Assembly (NCBI GenBank): GCA_018812925.1
Contig: JAHJCU010000004.1
Span: 432,289-496,288, forward strand
Direction: 5' to 3'
Source: Candidatus Omnitrophota bacterium
Lineage (GTDB): Bacteria > CAIJMQ01
Length of the DNA: 64,000 nt
Part shown: one piece after another, positions 8,515 to 17,318 of the stretch
How the letters are laid out: every line of letters begins with the position of its first letter
Position numbering within the stretch: the stretch's first letter is position 1
Position numbers and translations under genes: made by a program
Notes under the pieces: generated by a model
What the model was told of the DNA's origin: nothing
Databases searched by the model: none
Seen by the model: the letters and a program-made list of their open reading frames with translations, nothing else

Positions 8515-10263
8515 TTACACTTTTTTCAACTCTGGACGATTTATCCATGTTTGCGCCAATATATTGATTACATTACCACATAAGAAATATAATACCAATC
8601 CCGATGGGAAATTATAAAAGATAAATAGCATAAAAATAGGAAACATCAACATCATCGGCTGAGATGTCCCCGTGCTTCCGGAAACCTTCTGCTGTACAAA
8701 CGTTACCCCAGTCATTATTATCGGCAGAATATTGATGGCTGATCCAATATAGGGAAGACTGAAGGGCAAAGAAAGGGCATCCGGTAGCGAAAGGTCTTTT
8801 ATCCAGAAGATGAAAGGGGCACCTCTTAATTCAATAACAGAACGCAAGGTCATGAACAACCCTATAAAAATAGGGAATTGAAGCAGCATTGGCAAGCACC
8901 CTCCTGCAGGATTTACTTTATGCCGCCGATATAACTCCATAACCTCTTTGTTCATTCTTTGAGCATCGTCCTTAAATTCCTTCCTTAGCTTTTCCATTTC
9001 GGGTTGTAATTTGCGCATTTCTTTCATAGATTTGAAACTTTTTAAGGAGAGAGGAAGAAGAACAAGATTAATAAGAACAGTCAAGAGAATTATTGCAACT
9101 CCGTAATTCTTGGTAAGCCTATGGAAGAATTTAAGAATATGGACTATCTGGAAGAAATTGCCAAACTTCCCGTAATCTACTATTTTCGATGTTTCTCGTC
9201 CAATCTGATGTAAATTCTCCAGTTTTTTGGGGCCTAAATACATCTGGAAAGAAAATTCGTTTGTTTGCGAAGGGCTAAGAGAAGGTATTGCTACTTTTAA
9301 TCCTATTGTCTTTTCTTCACTCTCATTCTTGTGTATGTAAGCGCTTTTGACATCTTCATTGGGTATTAAAATTTTCGCAAAATACTTATTCTGCAAAGCC
9401 ACCCAACCAATTTGTCCATATACTGTTTTTTCCACAATTTTGTTTTGAGAGCCTCTGCCAAATTTCTCTCGTTTTAATTGGTTGTCGACAAAAACTGCAG
9501 GTTCAAATTTGGTATAAGCGCGAATGCCATCGTCAATACCCACATCCGGACCACAAGTTATGAGGAAATTATTGTTTTCAAAAACACTGGAGCCAATATT
9601 CTCCACTATAATTTTTACGCCTATCAAATATGAATCCGGCTCGAAAACAAATTCCTTTTTAACCGCGATAACACCCGGTATTTCCTGAATTAGTTGGACT
9701 TTATCTGATCCCGTCCTTACCAATTTGTAATTGTTTTTCTCCGACCATATTAATGTGTTGTTTTTGTCTATGATTTTCAAGAAAGGGGGTAGGGAATCAT
9801 GGTAAAGCTCGCTAAAAGATATTAATTCAACACCTTTGTCTTTGGCAGATTCTTTTAGCTGCGAAACCTCATATCTTAATTTTTCTATCGAATATAAAAC
9901 GGGTGAATTTATATCTGCATCCCGAGACATTGACTGTTGACGAAATTGTTGCTGTGCCTTTTGCAATTGCTGCTCTAATTGTCCAACTCCGACGTCCCTT
10001 GTTTCATATTCATTTAATCTATAGCTTCTAATTCCGCCCTTTTCTGAGAGCAAAGCAGTATATAGAGGCAATTTGATTGCAATTTCTTCAGATTGAGCAA
10101 TTTCGAGCACCGCTTCATTTAATAACCGTTCTGTTTTTTCTTCGCTTTTTTCTTGGCTTTCTTCTAATTGCCCTTGCTTTTTAGGTTGGGGAGCATTAAT
10201 AAACGAAAAAGCGAAAAGAACAATGATTATTAGAAAAACAGCCAATATTAATCTTTTTTCCAT
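8515..10263 (-). CDS. yidC: YidC/Oxa1 membrane protein insertase
   Basis: A 582-residue insertase of the Gram-negative type: an N-terminal signal-anchor helix (LILAVFLIIIVLFAFSF), a large periplasmic beta domain (about residues 60-360) and the conserved five-helix core with YGVAIILLTVLINLVLLP, KVNPAGGCLPMLLQFPIFIG and the IFYNFPSGLVLYF helix. The core includes the positively charged groove. It works with SecYEG or alone to insert membrane proteins. It lies downstream of rpmH and yidD as in many genomes. A 31-bp palindrome of the CCCGTTAGA family lies in its leader (10285-10315). Confidence 0.97.
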   Translation of the reverse strand: MEKRLILAVFLIIIVLFAFSFINAPQPKKQGQLEESQEKSEEKTERLLNEAVLEIAQSEEIAIKLPLYTALLSEKGGIRSYRLNEYETRDVGVGQLEQQLQKAQQQFRQQSMSRDADINSPVLYSIEKLRYEVSQLKESAKDKGVELISFSELYHDSLPPFLKIIDKNNTLIWSEKNNYKLVRTGSDKVQLIQEIPGVIAVKKEFVFEPDSYLIGVKIIVENIGSSVFENNNFLITCGPDVGIDDGIRAYTKFEPAVFVDNQLKREKFGRGSQNKIVEKTVYGQIGWVALQNKYFAKILIPNEDVKSAYIHKNESEEKTIGLKVAIPSLSPSQTNEFSFQMYLGPKKLENLHQIGRETSKIVDYGKFGNFFQIVHILKFFHRLTKNYGVAIILLTVLINLVLLPLSLKSFKSMKEMRKLQPEMEKLRKEFKDDAQRMNKEVMELYRRHKVNPAGGCLPMLLQFPIFIGLFMTLRSVIELRGAPFIFWIKDLSLPDALSLPFSLPYIGSAINILPIIMTGVTFVQQKVSGSTGTSQPMMLMFPIFMLFIFYNFPSGLVLYFLCGNVINILAQTWINRPELKKV

Positions 10264-10284
10264 AAAATAAACCTCACTTTGCTT

Positions 10285-10315
10285 GACCCGTAAAGAAATT
10301 TATTTCTAACGGGTC
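10285..10315. repeat. Free-standing CCCGTTAGA-family palindrome in the yidC leader
   Basis: GACCCGT at one end and ACGGGTC at the other enclose GAAAT/ATTTC arms, giving a near-perfect 31-bp hairpin. The ends match the arms of the elements inside nadA and folK, so this looks like a short intergenic member of that family. It could also act as a leader hairpin or attenuator for yidC. Confidence 0.6.
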
Positions 10316-10413
10316 TTTTAACCACGATTACACTCTAATATCATGTCGAAAGAAGATTAGAGCGATTAAAATAATAAGGAATATATAATCTGTTGAAACC
10401 TTATATTCCAAAG

Positions 10414-10629
10414 TCACTTCACTGGATCATAACCCCCGGGGTGAAACGGGTGACACTTAAAAATTCTAACCAATGCGTAAAAAATGCCTTTCAGTGAACC
10501 TTTTTTTTCTATAGCTTCATAAGCGTACTGGGAACAACTAGGATAGAAACGGCAACATTTTAATGATAATGGGGAAATACAACGTTTATAAAAAATCAAC
10601 AACTTTAATAAGACTACCCGCATATCCAT
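10414..10629 (-). CDS. yidD: YidD membrane protein insertion factor
   Basis: A 71-residue protein with the complete family signature: [19 protein letters not shown] followed by the C-terminal [13 protein letters not shown]. YidD is a small amphipathic protein that helps membrane-protein insertion and is nearly always encoded by rpmH-rnpA-yidD-yidC. Here it lies directly between rpmH and yidC with no room for a full rnpA. The second methionine (MRVVLLKLL) is the more usual start position. Confidence 0.95.
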   Translation of the reverse strand: MDMRVVLLKLLIFYKRCISPLSLKCCRFYPSCSQYAYEAIEKKGSLKGIFYALVRIFKCHPFHPGGYDPVK

Positions 10630-10723
10630 ATTTAGTATATAGTGACAAAATTTACGGAAACTTCTCTTAATCTTAAAATTTTTAGCTATAAGAGACGATT
10701 GCTGGCAACAGAATCTCCGCCTT

Positions 10724-10864
10724 TTAGTCTACAGAAATTCTTTTTCTACCTTTTTTCCTGCGTCTGGTTAAAATCTTTCTGCCGTCTTTACTTTTCGATC
10801 TTTTTAAGAAGCCGTGTGTCCTGCTTCTCTTCCTTTTAGATGGTTGGTAAGTTCTTTTAGGCAT
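10724..10864 (-). CDS. rpmH: 50S ribosomal protein L34
   Basis: Too short for the ORF track. Reverse-strand translation gives 46 residues beginning [19 protein letters not shown] and ending [11 protein letters not shown]. This is a textbook L34 sequence: very basic, with the invariant TYQPS and HGF elements. An ORF called on the other strand here (10642-10839) is a shadow. It heads the yidD-yidC cluster. Confidence 0.97.
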   Translation of the reverse strand: MPKRTYQPSKRKRSRTHGFLKRSKSKDGRKILTRRRKKGRKRISVD

Positions 10865-11050
10865 CGTTTTTCTCCTTTTGAATTAACGGGGCATTATAAG
10901 ATAACCCTTCCTAATCGTCAAATTTGATATGATATCAAACAAAAAGAACATAAGAGCTACTTGTGCTTGGGATAAATTCTCTACGCAAGGCATGCAGGAA
11001 TAAGTTTTTTAGCAGAAGATATTATTCTATTTATAAAAAACAATTTATGC

Positions 11051-11701
11051 CTAAACTTTAAATTTATTGATATCGACTTCTTTGCCAATAACCATCAAAA
11101 CGCTATCCGGTTTTATTTTGACATCAGCTTCCGGTATCAAATGCAGTGTGTCCTGAAGCACATCTTTTACGGCAATGACTTCGACATTATATTTGCTGCG
11201 CAATCGAAGCTCCTTCAACGATTTCCCAACGAAATTATCAGGAACAGCAATTTCCACTATACTGTATTCGGAAGCAAGCGGAATATGCTCAATAAGATTA
11301 GGTACTGTTAACCTGCGAGCTAATCTTACCGCCTCTTCTTTTTCCGGATAAATAATCTCCATTGCTCCTATTAACTTTAATATTTGCCCATGGTCATCAT
11401 TTATTGCTTTAACTATAATCTTTTTAACTCCCAATTCTTTTAAATAAAGCGTGGTCAAGATGCTTGCTTCTATTTTATCCCCCAAACTTACAATAGCCGC
11501 GTCAATATCATTACTTATAAATTCTGATAACGCTTCTTTCTCCTTAACATTTACAACAACTGCCTGAGTTACCTTATCTTTAATTTGTTCAATTTTTTTA
11601 CTGTTTGCATCTATGGCTAGCACCTGATTTCTCTGTTCAAACAAAGAAATTGCCACATTGTGTCCGAAATTACCTAAACCTATTACCACAAATTGTCCCA
11701 T
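11051..11701 (-). CDS. Trk/Ktr potassium uptake regulatory subunit
   Basis: A 216-residue RCK protein: an N-terminal Rossmann domain with FVVIGLGNFGHNVA (dinucleotide-binding GxGxxG) and VLAIDANSKKIEQIKD, then a TrkA_C domain (about residues 135-216). One RCK unit at this length is the KtrA form rather than the double-length TrkA. It forms a cytoplasmic ring that gates the partner membrane subunit in response to nucleotides and, in relatives, c-di-AMP. The partner is the gene directly upstream (11786-13135); an 84-bp gap holds a GTAA heptad hairpin. Confidence 0.92.
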   Translation of the reverse strand: MGQFVVIGLGNFGHNVAISLFEQRNQVLAIDANSKKIEQIKDKVTQAVVVNVKEKEALSEFISNDIDAAIVSLGDKIEASILTTLYLKELGVKKIIVKAINDDHGQILKLIGAMEIIYPEKEEAVRLARRLTVPNLIEHIPLASEYSIVEIAVPDNFVGKSLKELRLRSKYNVEVIAVKDVLQDTLHLIPEADVKIKPDSVLMVIGKEVDINKFKV

Positions 11702-11728
11702 TGTAAACCCTCCTAAGTCTCATAACTG

Positions 11729-11778
11729 GTAAATCGTAATTTTAAATTGCCATTTACCGATTACCAATTACTAATTAC
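11729..11778. repeat. GTAA-family heptad hairpin between the two Ktr genes
   Basis: GTAA words start at 11729 and 11736, followed by inverted TTAC words at 11754, 11761, 11768 and 11775, all at 7-bp intervals. It lies inside an otherwise continuous two-gene operon, so it would be transcribed and could fold in the mRNA. Confidence 0.8.
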
Positions 11779-11785
11779 GAAAAAA

Positions 11786-13135
11786 TTATCCTACCAATAC
11801 ATCCGCTTCAGAATATTTAAACCTTGCTGGCTTTGGTTTACCCACAAGCGAAAAACCAATAGCCAATGGCCCCATTCTTCCCACCAACATTGTAATAGAT
11901 AAAACAATTTTGCCAACATCGCTAAGAGACGAAGTTATCCCCATAGACAAACCCACATTACCTAAAGCTGATACTACCTCAAATAAAACATTAAGAAAAG
12001 CGGCTTTTTCTGTAAAAACCAATATTCCCGTAGCAAGAACGACCCACAAAACAGCAATAGCACTTATTGCGAAAACTTTATTTACTACTTGCGAGGAAAT
12101 TCTTCTCTTAAAAAGATTAATGTTTTCCTTACCTGTTAAAAGTGAAAAAAGAAAAATTAGTATTATTCCAAAAGATACTGTTTTAATTCCTGCTCCCGTA
12201 CCTCCGGGAGAAGCTCCCACAAACATTAACAAAATTATCGCAAATAGACTTGAAGACTTCATAGCTCCAATATCAACCGTATTAAAACCCGTAGTAGTGG
12301 AGGCGGATATTGATTGGAAAACAGAATTAAGCAACACTTCGCCTGCCGGGGATGGATTAACTTTTGTTTGTGAAACAAAAATAATCACAGCGCCCAAAAA
12401 CATAAGCATTACCGACATCAATAGAACAAATTTACTATGGACGGTCAGGATAGGCATCCTTTTTGTTACAATCGCCTTCTTGCCTGAGGCATAGATATCA
12501 TACAATACAAAAAAACCGATAGCGCCTGCGATACAAACAATATTGACAATTAAATTTATAGCGATATTTGTCCTATAAGCGCTAAAACTTGTCGAAAAAA
12601 GACTAAATCCCGCAGTGCAAAAAGCTGAAATTGAATGAAAAATTCCATAATATATCGCCTCTTTCAAGGGGAAAATATTAGTCCAATGAAAAGCCAATAG
12701 TGCCGCCCCAATAAGTTCAATAATAAAAGTAAAAACAATCACTACTTTCACAAATTTGAGCATATCTATTGAACTGGGACGCGCTAGGGATTCATTTAAA
12801 AGCATTCTGCTGTTAAAAGATATCCTCCCGCCTACACCCAAAATAATTAAAGCAATAAAAATCATATATCCCAGGCCACAAATCTGAATAAGAACAAGGA
12901 TAACTGTTTGACCAAAAAGCGAATAAAATTTACCCGTATCGGCAACTATTAAACCGGTAGTCGTAACGGCGGAAGTAGAAGTAAATAAAACATCGACAAA
13001 AGATTGCGTAACGTTTCCAGATGTTGCAATAGGCAAAGAAAGCAAGAACGTTCCCGTTACAATCATCAAAATAAATCCCATTAATAAAGTTTGGGCAGGC
13101 GTAATCCTTTTCCAGAACTTTTGCGAATTTATCAT
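11786..13135 (-). CDS. Trk/Ktr potassium transporter membrane subunit
   Basis: A 449-residue protein with about ten hydrophobic helices arranged as four M1-P-M2 repeats, as in KtrB/TrkH. Selectivity-loop sequences are visible: TSTSAVTTTGLIV, ISAFCTAGFSLF, ISASTTTGFNTV and VSALGNVGLSMG, the four P-loops each with the central glycine. The GASPGGTGAGIKT segment is the intramembrane gating loop. It imports potassium, probably coupled to sodium or proton, under control of the RCK subunit encoded downstream. Confidence 0.95.
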   Translation of the reverse strand: MINSQKFWKRITPAQTLLMGFILMIVTGTFLLSLPIATSGNVTQSFVDVLFTSTSAVTTTGLIVADTGKFYSLFGQTVILVLIQICGLGYMIFIALIILGVGGRISFNSRMLLNESLARPSSIDMLKFVKVVIVFTFIIELIGAALLAFHWTNIFPLKEAIYYGIFHSISAFCTAGFSLFSTSFSAYRTNIAINLIVNIVCIAGAIGFFVLYDIYASGKKAIVTKRMPILTVHSKFVLLMSVMLMFLGAVIIFVSQTKVNPSPAGEVLLNSVFQSISASTTTGFNTVDIGAMKSSSLFAIILLMFVGASPGGTGAGIKTVSFGIILIFLFSLLTGKENINLFKRRISSQVVNKVFAISAIAVLWVVLATGILVFTEKAAFLNVLFEVVSALGNVGLSMGITSSLSDVGKIVLSITMLVGRMGPLAIGFSLVGKPKPARFKYSEADVLVG

Positions 13136-13145
13136 CGTATTAATT

Positions 13146-13210
13146 CAGAAGACAGAAAACAGATGTTGGAAATTAGATTTTTCTGTCCCCTGTATTCTGT
13201 CATCTGTCTT
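13146..13210. repeat. CAGA-family heptad hairpin, 3' side of tRNA-Pro
   Basis: CAGANNN words start at 13146, 13153 and 13160; inverted CTGTNNN words start at 13183, 13190, 13197 and 13204. It ends 4 nt from the tRNA CCA end. Confidence 0.82.
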
Positions 13211-13214
13211 TTGC

Positions 13215-13292
13215 TGGTCGGGGCGACTGGATTCGAACCAGCGACCTCTTGAACCCCATTCAAGCGCGCTAACCAAACTGCGCCACACCCCG
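13215..13292 (-). tRNA. tRNA-Pro (anticodon GGG)
   Basis: On the reverse strand the gene begins CGGGGTG and ends CGCCCCG-A-CCA, giving a 7-bp acceptor stem with one G-U pair. The D arm (GGCGCAG...GCGC), the anticodon arm CTTGA-ATGGGGT-TCAAG (anticodon GGG) and the T arm CTGG-TTCGAATC-CCAG all fold. The CCA end is encoded. It is isolated and framed on both sides by CAGA heptad hairpins. Confidence 0.95.
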
Positions 13293-13298
13293 TCACTT

Positions 13299-13372
13299 CA
13301 GAAAACAGAAATCAGAAGACAGATATCAGATTTTATTCTGTTTTTCTGTCCCCTGTATTCTGTCATCTGTTT
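13299..13372. repeat. CAGA-family heptad hairpin, 5' side of tRNA-Pro
   Basis: CAGANNN words start at 13299, 13306, 13313, 13320 and 13327; inverted CTGTNNN words start at 13338, 13346, 13353, 13360 and 13367, with a single 8-bp step. It fills the gap between the tRNA and the MerR gene. Confidence 0.82.
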
Positions 13373-13693
13373 TTACCTATTCACTATTTCCAATATCGAT
13401 TCAAGCTCTTTTTTCATAAGATTAATTATATCTTTTGTGTTTCCTGAAATTTCTCCTCTTTGAGCTTCCTTTATTTTCTTTTTTACGCCCCCTGCCTTGT
13501 ATTTTTTATCATATATTAACTCTTTTATCTTTTTTATCAACTCTAAGTCCGTATTTTTATATCTTCTTTTCCCACGGGAATCTCTTTCAGGGCGGAGGAG
13601 ATTATACTTTTTTTCCCAATAACGAATTGTATGTGGAGCAACTCCTGTATGTTCGCTTGCTTCTTGAATAGAATAAAATAATTTTGAATTCAT
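13373..13693 (-). CDS. MerR-family transcriptional regulator
   Basis: A 106-residue protein with a MerR winged-helix DNA-binding domain: YSIQEASEHTGVAPHTIRYW, EKKYNLLRPERD and GKRRYKNTDLELIKKI. The C-terminus is a short helix with no metal-binding cysteines, so it is closer to the short HTH MerR-like proteins such as CarH/MlrA-type N-terminal domains than to metal sensors. It overlaps the end of ugd by 4 bp and may act on envelope-sugar genes, but its target is unknown. Confidence 0.85.
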   Translation of the reverse strand: MNSKLFYSIQEASEHTGVAPHTIRYWEKKYNLLRPERDSRGKRRYKNTDLELIKKIKELIYDKKYKAGGVKKKIKEAQRGEISGNTKDIINLMKKELESILEIVNR

Positions 13694-14985
13694 AATCTTC
13701 CAATAGGAATATATGAAAAGCCCATTCGTTTCATTTTTTGGGGGTCATAAATATTTCGTCCATCGGCTATTATCGGTTTTTTTAAAGATGCCTTGATTTT
13801 TAATAAATCCGGGTGTGAAAAATCTTTCCACTCAGTAAGAATAAGCAATGCGTCGGCCCCCTTTATTGCTTCATAAGGACATTTACTGTAGATAATATTG
13901 GGGAATATTTTCTTCATATTGTCCATCGTTTTGGGATCAAACGCGCGAATATTTTTAACTTTTCTCTTTATAAGTTCCTTAATAATATAGGTAGCTGGAG
14001 CCTCTCTTGTGTCATCTGTTTCAGGCTTAAATGATAATCCCCAGATTGCAATTGTTTTGCCTTTAAATTTTCCGATAACTTTTTCTAGTCGTTTTATAAA
14101 ATGCATCCTGCGTTCTTCATTTATGTTGCGGACTTCTTCAATTAATTTAAAATTACAACCGCTTTTTTTACCTATGTGTATAAAAGCCGATACGTCTTTG
14201 GGGAAACATGAACCGCCATAGCCGATACCCGCTTTTAAAAAGTCTTCTCCGATACGTTTATCAAGCCCTATACCTTTTGCAACCTTTACGACATCTGCGC
14301 CTGTTTTTTCGCATAGATTTGCCAACATATTCGCAAATGATATCTTCATTGCAAGAAAAGAATTGGATGCGTGTTTTATAAGTTCTGCCGATTTAATATC
14401 CGTCATAAGAATCGGCGCATTTAACGGCGAATAAAGTTGGACAAGATAAGATGCCGCTTTTTGCGAAGATACGCCAATGATAACCCTATCTGGGTGCATA
14501 AAATCATGAATAGCAGCACCTTCTCTCAAAAATTCAGGGTTTGATGCAACATCAAATTCTACTCCTTTTGGAGCTTGTTTTTTCAAAGTTTTTAAAATCC
14601 ATTCGCCCGTTTCTACCGGAACAGTGGATTTCTCCACCACAAGTTTATAACCGTTAAGCGCCTGCGCAATTTGCGAAGCGGTTTTTTTGATTGCCGACAT
14701 ATCGACTTCACCTGTTTTTCGCGATGGAGTCCCGACGCATATAAATATTATTTCAGAAGCCAAAACTGCGCTAATAGTGTCTCCCGAAAACGAAAGCCGC
14801 CCTTCGATATAGTTAGCGTGCACCAACTTGTCCAATCCGGGTTCATAGAAAGGGATTTTGCCGTCTTTAAGTGTCTGTAACTTTTTTTTGTCGTGGTCAA
14901 CACATATTACGTCATGCCCAAGCTCTGCAAAACAAGCTCCTGTAACTAGCCCTACATGACCTGAGCCAATAACCGTTATTTTCAT
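13690..14985 (-). CDS. ugd: UDP-glucose 6-dehydrogenase
   Basis: A 431-residue NAD-dependent sugar-nucleotide dehydrogenase: an N-terminal Rossmann motif (VIGSGHVGLVTGACFAELGH), a central domain with KHASNSFLAMKISFANMLA, the catalytic cysteine in GYGGSCFPKDV and a C-terminal UDP-binding domain. It oxidises UDP-glucose to UDP-glucuronate for surface polysaccharide precursors. The length is normal. It is followed by the MerR gene, and a CAGA hairpin lies between its start and hslU. Confidence 0.96.
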   Translation of the reverse strand: MKITVIGSGHVGLVTGACFAELGHDVICVDHDKKKLQTLKDGKIPFYEPGLDKLVHANYIEGRLSFSGDTISAVLASEIIFICVGTPSRKTGEVDMSAIKKTASQIAQALNGYKLVVEKSTVPVETGEWILKTLKKQAPKGVEFDVASNPEFLREGAAIHDFMHPDRVIIGVSSQKAASYLVQLYSPLNAPILMTDIKSAELIKHASNSFLAMKISFANMLANLCEKTGADVVKVAKGIGLDKRIGEDFLKAGIGYGGSCFPKDVSAFIHIGKKSGCNFKLIEEVRNINEERRMHFIKRLEKVIGKFKGKTIAIWGLSFKPETDDTREAPATYIIKELIKRKVKNIRAFDPKTMDNMKKIFPNIIYSKCPYEAIKGADALLILTEWKDFSHPDLLKIKASLKKPIIADGRNIYDPQKMKRMGFSYIPIGRL

Positions 14986-15005
14986 TTATTTACCCCTTTC
15001 GTCTC

Positions 15006-15075
15006 CAGATGTCAGAATACAGAAAAATGCATTTCCATATACTTTATCTGTTATCTACCTTCTGTCCTCTGTCTT
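15006..15075. repeat. CAGA-family heptad hairpin between hslU and ugd
   Basis: CAGANNN words start at 15006, 15013 and 15020; inverted words start at 15048, 15055, 15062 and 15069, all at 7-bp steps. It lies directly after the hslU stop codon. Confidence 0.8.
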
Positions 15076-16418
15076 TATAAAATATAACGCGAAAGATTTT
15101 TGTCTTTCACTATATCTTTTAATTTATCCCTGACGTATTTTCTGTTGATGTTAATTTTTTTACCTTTTAGTTCCGGACCCTGGAAAGAAATGTCTTCCAC
15201 CACCTTTTCCATTATCGTATGAAGTCTTCTTGCCCCTATATTTTCGGTTTGCTCGTTTACGGTTTGTGCAATAGAAGATAATTCATCAACAGCATCGGTC
15301 GCAAATTTTACATTTATTCCTTCGGTTTTAAGAAGCGCCGTGTATTGTTTAATTAAAGAATTATCCGGCTCTATCAATATTCTCTTAAGGTCTTGCTTAT
15401 TTAGACTTTTCAGTTCAACCCTTATGGGAAACCTTCCCTGAAGCTCCGGGATTAAATCGGAAGGCTTCTTTGCATGAAATGCGCCTGCAGCAATAAATAA
15501 AATGTGGTCGGTCTTCGCCATCCCATATTTTGTGGTAACCGTCGTGCCCTCTATGATAGGCAAAAGGTCTCTTTGAACGCCTTCCCTGGAAATATCTGGG
15601 CCGTGAGCCGATTCTCTGCCTGCCACCTTATCAATTTCATCAATAAATATAATGCCTGAATTTTCCGTTCTTGATATGCCTTCTTTTATAACCGCATCCA
15701 TGTCAAGCAGTTTATCCACTTCTTCCTGAATAAGAATTTTGCGCGCCTGTGATATTGCCGCTTTTCTGTTTTTTTTCTGCGGCGACATTGCCTTGCCAAA
15801 CATCTCTTGGAAATTTATTCCAAACTCTTCTATACCAGAAGAAGAAAAGATTTCAACCAGCGGCATAGCGCTTTTTTTAACTTCAAGCTCAATTATTCTC
15901 TCGTCTAATTTTCCGGCTAAAAGTTGCGCCCTCATTTTTTCACGCACTCGTTTTCCCTGTTCCTGCGTTTGCTTGTCATTATCTTGAGTTGTTTTTCGTT
16001 GTGGCGGAAGAAGTAAATCTAAGATTCTTTCTTCGGCCAATTCATTGGCTTTAGCTTCGACTTCTTTTCTTTTTTCAGCTTTTACCATGTTGATAGATAT
16101 ATCCACCAAATCGCGCACCATTGATTCCACATCTCTGCCGACATATCCGACCTCGGTATATTTTGATGCCTCTACTTTCAAGAACGGCGCTTGAGCCAAA
16201 CGCGCCAATCTGCGGGCAATCTCGGTTTTTCCAATACCGGTCGACCCAATCATAATAATATTTTTCGGGGCGACTTCATCGCGTAAATCCTGCGGCAGTT
16301 TTTGCCTCCTCCAACGGTTACGCAAAGCAATAGCCACACATTTCTTCGCTTCGTTTTGTCCGATTATATATTTGTTTAACGATGCGACAACTTCTCTTGG
16401 AGTAAGAACTTCGCTCAT
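15075..16418 (-). CDS. hslU: HslU ATPase subunit of the HslUV protease
   Basis: A 447-residue AAA+ unfoldase with Walker [18 protein letters not shown], Walker [16 protein letters not shown], the [10 protein letters not shown] pore loop and the C-terminal tail LSRYIL that activates HslV. It includes the intermediate (I) domain, about residues 110-240. It unfolds cytoplasmic substrates and feeds them to HslV, encoded directly upstream with a 4-bp overlap. Confidence 0.98.
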   Translation of the reverse strand: MSEVLTPREVVASLNKYIIGQNEAKKCVAIALRNRWRRQKLPQDLRDEVAPKNIIMIGSTGIGKTEIARRLARLAQAPFLKVEASKYTEVGYVGRDVESMVRDLVDISINMVKAEKRKEVEAKANELAEERILDLLLPPQRKTTQDNDKQTQEQGKRVREKMRAQLLAGKLDERIIELEVKKSAMPLVEIFSSSGIEEFGINFQEMFGKAMSPQKKNRKAAISQARKILIQEEVDKLLDMDAVIKEGISRTENSGIIFIDEIDKVAGRESAHGPDISREGVQRDLLPIIEGTTVTTKYGMAKTDHILFIAAGAFHAKKPSDLIPELQGRFPIRVELKSLNKQDLKRILIEPDNSLIKQYTALLKTEGINVKFATDAVDELSSIAQTVNEQTENIGARRLHTIMEKVVEDISFQGPELKGKKININRKYVRDKLKDIVKDKNLSRYIL

Positions 16419-16939
16419 AATTCTGCCACCTCAATCTCTTTATTGGTATAAATACAAACGGTAGAAGCTGTAAGAATAGCTTCCCTTACAATATCTTTTG
16501 CATTGAGATTAGAATGTTTAATTAAGACTCTTGCTGCCGCTAAAGCATAAGGTCCTCCGGAACCAATGGCAATGATTCCGTCATCCGGCTCCATTACGTC
16601 TCCGTTACCCGAAAGCAAAAAACTTTTTTCCTTATCCGCTACTACAAGTAGCGCTTCAAGTTTTCTTAAGACTCTATCCGTTCTCCAGTCTTTTGCCAAT
16701 TCCAAAGCAGCTCTTTGTAAATTTCCGCTGAATGCCTCTAATTTTGCCTCAAATCTCTCGAATAATGTGAAAGCGTCTGCTGTTGAACCTGCAAAGCCCG
16801 CAAGTATCTTATTCCCATACATTTTTCGTATCTTTTTGGCTTTATGCTTCAAAATTGTATGTTGCAAGGTAACCTGACCGTCTCCACCAATAGCCACCTC
16901 ACCCTTATGTCTTACTACTACAATCGTTGTAGCGTGCAT
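16415..16939 (-). CDS. hslV: HslV peptidase subunit of the HslUV protease
   Basis: A 174-residue proteasome-type peptidase. After a three-residue leader (MHA) the mature protein would begin [20 protein letters not shown], with the N-terminal catalytic threonine. It also has the [20 protein letters not shown] segment and GNGDVMEP. It is the first gene of hslV-hslU; upstream is a 379-bp non-coding region. Confidence 0.98.
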   Translation of the reverse strand: MHATTIVVVRHKGEVAIGGDGQVTLQHTILKHKAKKIRKMYGNKILAGFAGSTADAFTLFERFEAKLEAFSGNLQRAALELAKDWRTDRVLRKLEALLVVADKEKSFLLSGNGDVMEPDDGIIAIGSGGPYALAAARVLIKHSNLNAKDIVREAILTASTVCIYTNKEIEVAEL

Positions 16940-17318
16940 TTTTTGCCCTCCACCTTTGCCAATTATATCATAAGGAAGAGTTTTTGAGATTGGTTAATGG
17001 TTGATGGTATATGGTTTATAGTTTCAACTGCGAATAGTTCTTTAGAAATCGAATAATGACTACGATTTTTAGATTCCCGCGTAGGCGGGAATGACGATAG
17101 AAGAAATAGTGAACTAATTATAGCATCCCGCTCTTACCTATCACCACTTCTTCCTCTGTCATTCCTGTGTAAACAGGAATCCAATAATAAAATTGTAATC
17201 TTTTAATATAAGATGTGGGGCTATGACCCCGTCTTAATGAAAAGATAAAGCGTGTTTATGATTTAATCAAGGACTATAGTTTATAATAAATGGGATGCGT
17301 CCCTAATTTTTAAAATTT
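16940..17318. other. Non-coding region made of repeat elements
   Basis: No credible gene. It holds a GGTT heptad array (16992-17026), a palindrome with ATTCCCGC/GCGGGAAT arms near 17071-17097, and a related ATTCCTGT/ACAGGAAT palindrome near 17160-17184. The rest, to the end of the gene at 17319, is AT-rich spacer. Confidence 0.7.
16992..17026. repeat. GGTTNAT-family heptad array
   Basis: GGTTAAT, GGTTGAT, GGTATAT, GGTTTAT and AGTTTCA start at 16992, 16999, 17006, 17013 and 17020. No inverted arm was seen next to it, unlike the related locus at 50438, so this may be a half element. Confidence 0.7.

Noticed and set aside
8426-8548. 41-residue N-terminal extension of the AsmA-like ORF
   Set aside because: It overlaps the yidC 3' end and contains a GGGATCCC-centred near-palindrome; the internal ATG gives a clean signal peptide and a ribosome site.
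11910-12494. 194-aa plus-strand ORF
   Set aside because: Opposite-strand shadow of the potassium transporter gene.
13146-13372. CRISPR-like short repeats around tRNA-Pro
   Set aside because: The period is 7 bp, without unique spacers of about 30 bp, and no cas genes are present. These are heptad arrays.
17071-17184. Integron attC-like sites in the hslV upstream region
   Set aside because: The ATTCCCGC/GCGGGAAT and ATTCCTGT/ACAGGAAT palindromes are short, lack attC R and L boxes, and no integrase or cassette array is present.
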